Below, piece by piece: positions 14,817-22,719 of a stretch of DNA of 39,943 nucleotides; position 1 is the first letter of the stretch, and every line of letters begins with the position of its first letter. The stretch comes from an uncultured Clostridia bacterium. GTDB taxonomy: Bacteria > Bacillota > Dehalobacteriia > UBA4068. Made by a program: the position numbers and the translations under genes. The stretch is taken from contig CALXRV010000031.1 in NCBI GenBank assembly GCA_944390945.1, positions 1 through 39,943 on the forward strand, in the 5' to 3' direction. The notes below the pieces were generated by a model. It was not told the DNA's origin, did not search any database, and worked only from the letters and a program-made list of their open reading frames with translations.

Positions 14817-14845
14817 ATCATAATCTATCCGCTGCGCTTTGTCAA
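14817..14845 (-). promoter_or_regulatory. Sigma-A promoter of the riboswitch transcript
   Basis: On the reverse strand TTGACA (14840-14845), a 17-bp spacer and TATGAT (14817-14822) place the transcript start near 14810, a few tens of bases before the aptamer. Confidence 0.87.
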
Positions 14846-14947
14846 CTTCTTCGCAACAGGGCGGGGCGGCCGCAGCCGCCCCGTCTTCTCTCATTCCATA
14901 CGCTACATGCCATACGCTGCAGATCATGCAGCGCCTGCCATTGCTGT

Positions 14948-17900
14948 TTACTGCGCCGGATTCGGCATGCCCGTGCCATTATAGTACGGATGATAGTTAA
15001 CCTGATCCGCACTCAGCGCAATACCGGCGCCTTCCGGATTGGCCGGGTCGAAATCATAACTGTTGGAAGCAGCCCACAGCACCCATTTCGCCTGCGGATA
15101 TTGTTCACTCAGCGAATTGGAGAAAGTAGAGCCCCATTTCAGCACATCATCATTCGTGGCTTCCACGGTCAACGGCGTACCATCACTGTAGAAGAGGTTG
15201 GCTTCCCCGTTATCATAAATCTTTTTCATCAGCTCATAACCACGCGGATCATAGCGGTAAAGTTCCTCGCGCGTATTGATCGGCGAAAGCGTGCCATCCC
15301 AGAGGCCGCTCGCAGATTCGCGCATCGTACCATGCCAGATATTGCTCAGCGTGGCAAAATATTCCGCACGGTTACTGCCGGCATAGGTAGCCTGCGGCCA
15401 ACGCGTGGAGCCGTCGGTCCGGTCATAAGCGCGTGCTTCATAAACCGCGCCGATCTCATCATAAAGCTCGGGCAGATAAACGCGCATGGCGGATTCAATG
15501 CTGTGCGCAAACTCATGCCCCATGATGAACTCGCCCTTATAGCGGGTGAAGGGGATATCGCGCAGCAGGTTGGATTCCGTCGTCTGGCAAATACTGCCGC
15601 CAAATCCTTCCACATAGAGATAATACATATAGAGTCCGCCATAGGTATCGCGCATTGCCGGCTGCTGATAGGCATGGTGGCCATAAGCGATAATCTGTAC
15701 GCCGGCATTCGTCTTTACCAGGCCGTCAGCAATCTTCTGCCCGATATCATCCGTTTGATTGGAAAGGATGATATCGACATAGGCGCCGGCCAGCTCCAGC
15801 GAAGAGCGCTGTACATCGTTATCACCATAGATATAAACGCCGGTCTTCGGGCTGCGGTAGGCCTGGCCAAGGTAAGGTTTGAACGCCACTTCGCTGCTGA
15901 AGGCGCCCAGCGCATTGCCGGCCCAGTCGCACATCGCGTCGCCATTGGCAACCACACGCACGGTAAGGCTGCCGTCGATCCCCGCATTACGCTCGCTGAC
16001 CATCTTTTCCACATTGATATATTCGCCCTTCTCCAGCGCCGTCGCGCTAACCGTGACTTCGCTGTCTGCCGCCAGCCATTCCGGCGCATTTTCCAGGTCT
16101 TTGGCTGTAAAGCCCATGATGCTGGAACCAATCGAGCCAGTACTGAGATTGGTCGAACGGTCGCCCAGCTTCAGCGTCAGCGTCTTCCACTGATAACGCT
16201 GGCAAACGAGCGCCGTCGCTCCTTCATCGCCGCCGCGGAACACGGTCTGCACGCCATCCTTCTCCCAGACGACCTCCCAGTTCTCGTTGTTGCGCAGTGC
16301 ATCCAGATCGCGCACCTCGCGGTTGAAGATCAGCTCCACCTGGTTGGCGGAAATCAGGTTCACCTCTACCACCTGCAGCGGGGCATAGGCTTTGCCCTGA
16401 ATATCATAATTATCGACCTGGCTGTGTTTGAACCAGGGCTGTTTGGCGCGGATCTCAGAATCCACCGCTGTATCGCACTGGTCCATCGTGCCGCTGAAGT
16501 ATTTGAACTCGGTATAGATCTCAACCATCACTTCATAAAGCGCCGCATCGTATTTGATCAACTCGGCACGGGTGTTGACCGGGAAAGCTTCCGGCTGCCA
16601 GCTGCCATCGGCAGATTCCGGCAGGGTCTCAAACCAGACCATCGTCGCATAGGTAAAATAGTTTTCCAGGCTTTCCATCATCTTGGTGCCAGGCCAGAGG
16701 TTTTTCGCTTTTGCCGCAGCATAGGCTTCCTGCAGATGCTTGACATAATTATAGGTATCCGGATCGTCGTAGATGCTGAGCGGATACTGCTCGCAACCGG
16801 GAATGACGCCGATCTGCCAGAACAGCTGAGCAAAATCATGCATCATGTAGAAGCGGTCGCTCTGCGTGCGCTGCATTTCACCAGTCGAAGCAAGGCGCAT
16901 CACATCATCCGCCGTGGTGACGATGGTCGGATTCTCCGGCGTGCCGGCAATGGTGCGCCGCGTTGCCGCATCCGCTGGATTATACAGCTCGCGATATTCC
17001 GGCGCCAGGTATACCGTCTGATCCGAACCGACGACAACCACGTTCATGCCGTTTTCATTCGCCGCCAGGCCGGTATAGTCCGTCTGGCCCAACATCTGAT
17101 AAATACCGCCCATGCAATAATTGAGCACATAATGATAATCATATGTCTCGTTCATGCCGGAATTTTCATTGCCACGCACCGGGAAGAAAACGTTTGTCGT
17201 CGTCCGCGTCTGCGTATAGAAGGGCACATATTCCGCCTGAATCGCTGTGCCGCCGGCAGGAGTCACTGCCACGACAGCAGCGGCCGGGTCGGCAAGCGGT
17301 TCTGCCAGGCGCAGGTTGACCATGCCGTCAAACTGTGAAAGGAAGAAAAATTCCGCTGCTTTGCCATCCACCGTCACGCTGAACAGGCGGTTGGCTGCAC
17401 GCGCAGAAATCGGCGCGCTGTAACCAAGCTCAATCTCCTGGTCAGTGATCACATGCACATAAGCAGGTGTCTCCGGCACGGTCTGTTCGATCTGTGCGTC
17501 AAGGTACTGGATCAACTTATCCAGAATGACCGCCACTTCAGCGCGGCTGGTATTGCGAGTCGGGCGAATCGTGTTGTCCTCATAGCCGCCAAACAGACCG
17601 GCTTTGATCACCGCGCCGACAGCCCCCTGGGCATAGGAAGCAATCTGCGCCTGATCGGCCAAGTCGGCAACGGCAGAGGTATCCTCAGTCAGACCAACCG
17701 CGCGGCAAAGGATCGCTGCCACATCCTGCCGGGCAATATAGGAATTGGGACGAATGGTATTATCCTCGTAACCGTTGATAAAACCGTACTGCACCGCAAT
17801 CCCCATATCCTGATAGAACCAGTTGTCCGCAGAAACGTCTGCAAACGAGATCTCCGCACCGCCGCGGTATTCCAGTACCCGATTCACCATGGCAATGAAT

Positions 17901-18091
17901 TCGGCACGGGAAACATAATTGTTCGGGCGATAGGTGCCATCTTCATAGCCACCAAGGATCTCCTCTTCACTCAGGCGGTCGATCGATTCTTTAGCCCAGT
18001 GGTCTGTTGTATCCGTATAGGCGAGCGCCGTAGCGGAGCATGCGAAGACCAAGCAAAGGACGATGACCAGAAACAACAGGCTTCCTTTCAT
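14948..18091 (-). CDS. SLH-anchored secreted protein with tandem zincin domains (first one degenerate)
   Basis: A 1047-residue protein. A signal peptide (1-24, ending TALA) precedes three SLH domains (about 26-75, 80-140, 145-198), which anchor proteins to secondary cell-wall polymer or peptidoglycan. Residues 205-290 look like an Ig-type domain. Two homologous zincin-like domains follow. The first (about 290-535) has HDFAQ at 418-422 in place of HExxH and ENYF at 476. The second (about 735-985) has a full HEFAH at 859-863 and a candidate third zinc ligand E910 in AEYF. Both share the tail pattern ...N-T-R-x-E-L-x-x-Y-D...Y-E-x-M-x-x-I-Y. An Ig-like linker lies at 560-660. The fold is reminiscent of anthrax lethal factor C-terminal (ATLF) peptidases; this is a tentative match. 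ATG 18091 is chosen for the signal peptide and GGAAG site. Confidence 0.85.
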   Translation of the reverse strand: MKGSLLFLVIVLCLVFACSATALAYTDTTDHWAKESIDRLSEEEILGGYEDGTYRPNNYVSRAEFIAMVNRVLEYRGGAEISFADVSADNWFYQDMGIAVQYGFINGYEDNTIRPNSYIARQDVAAILCRAVGLTEDTSAVADLADQAQIASYAQGAVGAVIKAGLFGGYEDNTIRPTRNTSRAEVAVILDKLIQYLDAQIEQTVPETPAYVHVITDQEIELGYSAPISARAANRLFSVTVDGKAAEFFFLSQFDGMVNLRLAEPLADPAAAVVAVTPAGGTAIQAEYVPFYTQTRTTTNVFFPVRGNENSGMNETYDYHYVLNYCMGGIYQMLGQTDYTGLAANENGMNVVVVGSDQTVYLAPEYRELYNPADAATRRTIAGTPENPTIVTTADDVMRLASTGEMQRTQSDRFYMMHDFAQLFWQIGVIPGCEQYPLSIYDDPDTYNYVKHLQEAYAAAKAKNLWPGTKMMESLENYFTYATMVWFETLPESADGSWQPEAFPVNTRAELIKYDAALYEVMVEIYTEFKYFSGTMDQCDTAVDSEIRAKQPWFKHSQVDNYDIQGKAYAPLQVVEVNLISANQVELIFNREVRDLDALRNNENWEVVWEKDGVQTVFRGGDEGATALVCQRYQWKTLTLKLGDRSTNLSTGSIGSSIMGFTAKDLENAPEWLAADSEVTVSATALEKGEYINVEKMVSERNAGIDGSLTVRVVANGDAMCDWAGNALGAFSSEVAFKPYLGQAYRSPKTGVYIYGDNDVQRSSLELAGAYVDIILSNQTDDIGQKIADGLVKTNAGVQIIAYGHHAYQQPAMRDTYGGLYMYYLYVEGFGGSICQTTESNLLRDIPFTRYKGEFIMGHEFAHSIESAMRVYLPELYDEIGAVYEARAYDRTDGSTRWPQATYAGSNRAEYFATLSNIWHGTMRESASGLWDGTLSPINTREELYRYDPRGYELMKKIYDNGEANLFYSDGTPLTVEATNDDVLKWGSTFSNSLSEQYPQAKWVLWAASNSYDFDPANPEGAGIALSADQVNYHPYYNGTGMPNPAQ

Positions 18092-18298
18092 GCACACAAC
18101 TTCCTTTCTTATTAGAATGAAATCAGGATCAGCCAGCCCCACAGCTTCTGCCAGCAAGGCCAGAAACGAGGGGAAAAGCAAAAAACAATACCCCACCATA
18201 CTCTTTTATTATTATTTAGTATTATTTTAGCAAATCCAGTATAATCCACCTCAAGCGAAAAATCAGCTTTTTTCAACAATATCTTTTGTATACTAGAT

Positions 18299-18312
18299 TT
18301 TTTAGCTAAAAA
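18299..18312. promoter_or_regulatory. Perfect 14-bp palindrome upstream of the MerR-type gene
   Basis: TTTTTAGCTAAAAA lies in the AT-rich divergent region 18200-18350, followed by overlapping -10-like sequences (TATTAT, TATAGT, TATGAT between 18318 and 18345). The position suits an operator for the MerR-like protein encoded 64 bp downstream, and could also affect the divergent SLH gene. Binding is inferred. Confidence 0.4.
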
Positions 18313-18375
18313 TGGTATATATTATAGTATGATATATTTTAACCGCAATCGATCGAGGCAGGAAGGCGGAAAACG

Positions 18376-19653
18376 ATGAAGATCAGCCAATTTTGTAAAC
18401 TGTTCGATATCACGCCGGGCGCCGTGCGCTTCTACATTGAAAAAGGCCTGCTTATTCCAGCTATTGTGCATGGCCGGTATTATTTTTCTGAAAAGGATAT
18501 GGCGGATATGCGCCTGCTGCGCAGACTGAAAGCCTGTCGCTTTTCCATTCCGGAAATTCATCGCCTGATGTCGCTTTTCCGCTATAGCGACCTGCTGTTT
18601 GCCCGCGAGGCGGAGGATTATATTCGCCTGCTGACGGAAAAAAAGGAAGCGCTGCTGGCCGAACAGCAACAGCTCGAAGAAGCGCTCGCCAATCTGGCGG
18701 CCGAGGAAACCGCAGCCATAGCAGCCCGCAACCGGCAGCCCCTGCGGCACAGCGGCGTACCGGCGCGTTTCCTTCCCTATCTCGCCTGCCCAAGCTGTCA
18801 GGCCGGTCTCGTAATGCAGGATTGCCATATCGAATGTGAAGAGATTCTTTCCGCCCGGCTGTATTGCAGCAAAGGTTGTGGCTACCATGCGGAGATCCGT
18901 GACGGCATACTGCTGGCCCCACAAAAAGAATATTCCCTGGCCGAAGCCAGGGAAGAACTTTGCTTTTACCATGCCATGAGCCCGGAGATGACGGATGGCA
19001 ACTGGCTGATGAACGCGGATCTGATCACCCTGCTTTATAAATGCTATCAATGGCTGTTCGACCGTCTGCCGCGCCAGCCGCAGCGGGAAATGCTGGTGCT
19101 GGAGGATTATATCAACGGCATGTGCTTTACGCACAGCCGCCTGGCGCAGCTGCCGGAAAACGCGCTTTATATCCTGACCGATCCCTATCCGATGGTATTA
19201 CGCATGTACCGCGATATCCTCAACCGTACACAGGCAAAGCGCTCTGTTCTCTTCATTGCGGCAGAAAATGACAATCTGCCGCTGCGCAGGCAATGCGTGG
19301 ATATCTATATCGATCTGGCAGCGAACAAACATGCGATGCGCCATCATGCCTTTGCCCTTGATGCAATAGCAAAATACCTGCGTCCAAATGCTTTGGCGCT
19401 GGGCGGCTTCTGGAGCTTCCGGCCCAACGGCGTCTCTGCGGCAACGCTGCAACAAAAATTCCCCGCCTGCTGGCGGAGAAATTTTGATCTTTCCTTTTTC
19501 CGGCATACGCTGAATCAACGCTGGCAGCAGATTAAAGCCTGGGAAACGATCGCCGAGCTGCCCGCGCCGGTGGTAAAGAACAGCGACGCCTTTCTTCAAC
19601 CCGGCGAAGCGGTCATGTTGAGCGCCTATGCCGCAACCGGCTTGCTGGCTTGA
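18376..19653 (+). CDS. MerR-type regulator fused to a zinc motif and a methyltransferase-like domain
   Basis: A 425-residue protein. An N-terminal MerR winged helix (1-70: FDITPGAVRFYIEKGLL, RYYFSEKDM, LLRRLKACRFSIPEI) is followed by a helical/coiled stretch (75-118). Next comes a four-cysteine zinc-binding motif, C138-P-S-C141 and C164-S-K-G-C168, followed by HAEIRDGILL, resembling the zinc domain of RlmA-type methyltransferases. A region 195-400 has class I methyltransferase order: a strand at 239-243, LTDPYPMVLRM (267-277) in the place of the acidic SAM-ribose loop, and AENDNLPLRRQCVDIYID (296-313) matching motifs before strand 4. The glycine-rich SAM motif is replaced by LEDYINGMC, so SAM binding or catalysis may be lost. 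Probably a ligand-responsive regulator; ligand unknown. It is convergent with ybaK, 13 bp away. Confidence 0.8.
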   Translation: MKISQFCKLFDITPGAVRFYIEKGLLIPAIVHGRYYFSEKDMADMRLLRRLKACRFSIPEIHRLMSLFRYSDLLFAREAEDYIRLLTEKKEALLAEQQQLEEALANLAAEETAAIAARNRQPLRHSGVPARFLPYLACPSCQAGLVMQDCHIECEEILSARLYCSKGCGYHAEIRDGILLAPQKEYSLAEAREELCFYHAMSPEMTDGNWLMNADLITLLYKCYQWLFDRLPRQPQREMLVLEDYINGMCFTHSRLAQLPENALYILTDPYPMVLRMYRDILNRTQAKRSVLFIAAENDNLPLRRQCVDIYIDLAANKHAMRHHAFALDAIAKYLRPNALALGGFWSFRPNGVSAATLQQKFPACWRRNFDLSFFRHTLNQRWQQIKAWETIAELPAPVVKNSDAFLQPGEAVMLSAYAATGLLA

Positions 19654-19666
19654 TGATAAGCAATCG

Positions 19667-20149
19667 TTACTTGCAGAGATCAGCATAAACGCCATTCGTC
19701 AAGGCCAGCAGATCATCCGGCGCAAGCTCGATCTGGCTGCCAATCTTACCGGCAGAGCAGACTATCGTCTCCTGCAGGATGGCGTTTTCATCAAGAAAGG
19801 TGGGAAACGGCTTTTTCATGCCCAGCGGCGAGCAGCCGCCGTGCACATAGCCGGTCAGCTTGAGCAGGTCGCGCGCCGGCGCCATGACGATATTTTTTTC
19901 CCCCGCGGCCCGCGCTGCTTTTTTCAGATCCAACTCAGCGGCGACCGGCAGCACAAAAACATAATACGCGCCGCTGGCGCCCTGCGTCAGCAATGTCTTG
20001 AACACCTGCTCCGGCGGGAAACCCACCTTTTCCGCCACAGAAACGCCATCAATGCGCCCATCCGTCGGATCATAGCTATGCCCGCGATAGACGACATCAG
20101 CCGCATCCAGCAGGCGCATCACATTCGTTTTTTCCATCGCTTTTGCCAT
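19667..20149 (-). CDS. ybaK: Cys-tRNA(Pro)/Cys-tRNA deacylase, YbaK/EbsC family
   Basis: A 160-residue protein of normal family length. Typical motifs are VFKTLL (49-54), the conserved lysine region around DLKKAARAAGEKNIVMAP, and GGCSPLGMKKPFPTF (104-118). The family hydrolyses mischarged Cys-tRNA(Pro) in trans to prevent mistranslation. ATG 20149 follows AGGAGG by five bases; M5 is a possible alternative. It is the last gene of the operon DUF975-DUF1846-ybaK, 24 bp after the DUF1846 stop. Confidence 0.93.
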   Translation of the reverse strand: MAKAMEKTNVMRLLDAADVVYRGHSYDPTDGRIDGVSVAEKVGFPPEQVFKTLLTQGASGAYYVFVLPVAAELDLKKAARAAGEKNIVMAPARDLLKLTGYVHGGCSPLGMKKPFPTFLDENAILQETIVCSAGKIGSQIELAPDDLLALTNGVYADLCK

Positions 20150-20173
20150 GGCAGCCTCCTGTATCCCCGCCGC

Positions 20174-21646
20174 TCAATGGAAGAGGATATCGCTCTGGTA
20201 AACCGGGTCGCAGGTGATATTGACGCCCAGACGGTGCAGCATCGATTCATCCGCCGCCGTCAGCATTACGGTGCAATGCGCCTCGCAGCCATGCAGACGC
20301 GGCAGCTGTTCCATGGCGATCGATACCGTATGGTTTGTCGCCTGGCAGATGGAAAGCGCAATCAGCACATCGGAAAGCGTAAGCGAGCTGTTCATATTCA
20401 GATCTCGTTTCATGGCGATGATCGGATCGATGATATTCTGCGAAAGCAGCAGGATATTGTCGGAAATGCCAGCCAGCGCCTTGATCGCATTGATCACGCC
20501 GGAAGCCGCCGCGCTCATGATATAGGAATCCCTACCCGTGGTCAGGCGGCCGTCCGGCAGCTGGAAAGCGACAGCAGGCACGCCGCGCTGCGCGGCCTTG
20601 GCCCGCGCATGCTCGACGACGGCGCGGTCCTCTGCGCGCAGGCCAAGCTGCTGCATAATCATTTCGATACGCTCCGGAATATCGTCACCGACCAGCCCCT
20701 GGCGCGCGTCACAGCGCGCGCGGAAATAGCGGCGGACAATCTCCTGCATCGAAGCTTCACGCACCGCCTCGTCATCCGTGATGGCATAGCCGGCCATATT
20801 TACGCCCATATCGGTGGGCGAATAATAGACATCCTCGCCCAGTACGCGGTTGAGCACGGTCTTCACCACGGGAAAGGCTTCGATATCGCGGTTGTAGTTC
20901 ACGGTAATCTCACCGTATTTTTCCAGATGATAGGGGTCAATGCTGTTGACGTCGTGCAGATCCGCGGTCGCCGCCTCATAAGCCAGGTTTACCGGGTGTT
21001 TCAACGGCAGGTTCCAGATGGGGAAGGTCTCGAATTTGGCATAGCCGGCTGTGACGCCGCGCTTTTGTTCATGGTAGATCTGCGAAAGGCAGGTGGCCAG
21101 CTTGCCGGAGCCCGGTCCGGGCGCGGTGACCACCACCAATGGCTGCGTCGTTTCTACATAGGGGTTTGCGCCGTAGCCGTTTTCCGAAAGCGTGGTCTCC
21201 ACATCAGTCGGGTAGCCCTGAATCAGACGATGCAGATAGGTTTTGATACCGCGCGCTTCCAGCTTATGTTTGAACTGCTGCGCCGCGAACTGATCCGTAT
21301 ACTGCGTGATCACCACGGAGTTGATGCGCAGGCCCATAGCGGAAAGATTTTTGATCAGCCGCAGCACATCCATATCGTAGGTAATCCCAATATCCGCGCG
21401 GATCTTGCTCTTTTCGATCGAAGGCGCAGAGATGGCAAAGATGATCTCCGTGATATCCTTCAGCTCCAGCAGCAACTTGACTTTAGCGTCCGCCTCGAAG
21501 CCGGGCAATACGCGCGCAGCATGAAAATCGTCGAACAGCTTGCCACCGAATTCCAGATAGAGCTTGTTGTCAAAGCGGCTGATGCGTTCACGGATATATT
21601 TTGTCTGCAGCTCCATATAACGCACAGGATCAAAGCCCGGTTTCAT
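20174..21646 (-). CDS. DUF1846 domain-containing protein
   Basis: A 490-residue cytoplasmic protein with full-length similarity to the DUF1846 family (FDNKLYLEFGGKLFDDFHAARVLPGF near the start; TAPGPGSGKLATCLSQIYH at about 194-212, a P-loop-like glycine-rich element; APSIEKSKIRADIGITYDMD). Function is not established; the glycine-rich motif suggests nucleotide binding. Its ATG overlaps the DUF975 stop (ATGA), with GAGGAG just upstream. Operon partners are a DUF975 membrane protein and YbaK, which gives no clear pathway. Confidence 0.9.
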   Translation of the reverse strand: MKPGFDPVRYMELQTKYIRERISRFDNKLYLEFGGKLFDDFHAARVLPGFEADAKVKLLLELKDITEIIFAISAPSIEKSKIRADIGITYDMDVLRLIKNLSAMGLRINSVVITQYTDQFAAQQFKHKLEARGIKTYLHRLIQGYPTDVETTLSENGYGANPYVETTQPLVVVTAPGPGSGKLATCLSQIYHEQKRGVTAGYAKFETFPIWNLPLKHPVNLAYEAATADLHDVNSIDPYHLEKYGEITVNYNRDIEAFPVVKTVLNRVLGEDVYYSPTDMGVNMAGYAITDDEAVREASMQEIVRRYFRARCDARQGLVGDDIPERIEMIMQQLGLRAEDRAVVEHARAKAAQRGVPAVAFQLPDGRLTTGRDSYIMSAAASGVINAIKALAGISDNILLLSQNIIDPIIAMKRDLNMNSSLTLSDVLIALSICQATNHTVSIAMEQLPRLHGCEAHCTVMLTAADESMLHRLGVNITCDPVYQSDILFH

Positions 21647-22458
21647 ATATGCTCCTCGCCTCTTCCATATTCATTTTGATATGCTTTCTCCCCTGCCAAG
21701 CCGTCGTAGCCGCGACAGTCCGCTTCATAGGGCGAACGGCGGGACAGCAGGTCCAGATAAAAGGCCGCTTCCGTCGATTGCAGATAAGGGTTGAGAAAAA
21801 GGTTGCCAATGCCGAAGGTCAACGCGCAGAGCAGCATCCAACCGATGAAGCTGAGGTCCAGGCAGAAAAGACGGCCCTTATGCCCCTGCATCATATATTT
21901 GCTCATTTCCACCGCTTCCCGGATGCCAAGTTCCGGATTTTCCGCCATCAGCCAGGTTGCCATGCGGTAACGGTAGCTGGCAATGATACCCGGCACGATC
22001 AGCAGCAGCCCCCAGAGGATGATGAACAGCGACATATATAAACGCAGGCCAAGCGCTTTCAAAAAGATGGAAAAACGCTCTGTCAGCGTCTGCAGGCCGA
22101 AATCCCGGCCGCGGTGCATATTGGCGAACAAAAGGCAGCCGCCCAGATCCAAAGCGCCGCCGATCAGCAGGGTGATCCATTGCCAGAGCGCGGCCGCCAT
22201 CGCTACAGCGGAAAAAGCGGCCCAGGGCATAAAGAGCAGCAATGGATTCTCCATCCCCTGCGTCCATTCATAGATGAACCCGCCTTCCTGCAGACAGTCC
22301 AGCGGCAAATCAAACTGCAGCGTCAGGCTGAACCGGTCGCCGCCGAACCATTGACCGCCAAAGACGACCATCAGCACCATCGCCAACACGGCGACCGGCC
22401 AGTTGCCCGCCAATGCGGCCCGGCCCCGCCGCCGCATCTCCTTTGCAGTCGGAAACAT
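21643..22458 (-). CDS. DUF975 family membrane protein
   Basis: A 271-residue integral membrane protein with about five to six hydrophobic segments (around 20-40, 75-110, 135-165, 205-230). The family hallmark is the segment LLLIVPGIIASYRYRMATWLMAENP followed by IREAVEMSKYMMQGHKGRLF. Two ATGs are adjacent; I take the second (22458) because GGGGGAG is then six bases away, while the first (22461) leaves three. Function unknown. It is the first gene of the reverse operon with DUF1846 and ybaK. Confidence 0.88.
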   Translation of the reverse strand: MFPTAKEMRRRGRAALAGNWPVAVLAMVLMVVFGGQWFGGDRFSLTLQFDLPLDCLQEGGFIYEWTQGMENPLLLFMPWAAFSAVAMAAALWQWITLLIGGALDLGGCLLFANMHRGRDFGLQTLTERFSIFLKALGLRLYMSLFIILWGLLLIVPGIIASYRYRMATWLMAENPELGIREAVEMSKYMMQGHKGRLFCLDLSFIGWMLLCALTFGIGNLFLNPYLQSTEAAFYLDLLSRRSPYEADCRGYDGLAGEKAYQNEYGRGEEHI

Positions 22459-22520
22459 CATCTTCTCCCCCTGTTGTTATGTCCTATCACATCGACAAAC
22501 AACGACCAACCTAATATGTA

Positions 22521-22529
22521 ATTATAGCA
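22521..22529 (-). promoter_or_regulatory. Extended -10 promoter of the DUF975 operon
   Basis: The reverse strand reads TGCTATAAT, a TGn-extended consensus -10, 63 bases before the start. No good -35 is visible. Confidence 0.55.
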
Positions 22530-22719
22530 CCCGCCGCGGCGAAAAGAAAGGGCTTCCGTTGGTGGCCGATAAAATTTTCCATGCCGGGAAGCGCGGCGAA
22601 AGATGGAAAAACAGCGCAGGATATGATAGAATGGTAAAAAATATGCCGTGATGCCAGACGGCGCGCGATGGGCGAATCCGGTGGCAATCCGCCGCGGCCT
22701 GCTCCCGGAAGGAGAACTG

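Noticed and set aside
14777..17338. An 853-codon open frame on the forward strand
   Set aside because: It lies opposite the SLH-zincin gene, has no ribosome binding site, and its translation (rich in Arg, His, Ile, Leu with no domain) is the typical shadow of a GC-rich gene.
19628..21679. A 683-codon open frame on the forward strand
   Set aside because: Antisense to ybaK and DUF1846, which have clear family identity and ribosome binding sites; no independent protein signature.
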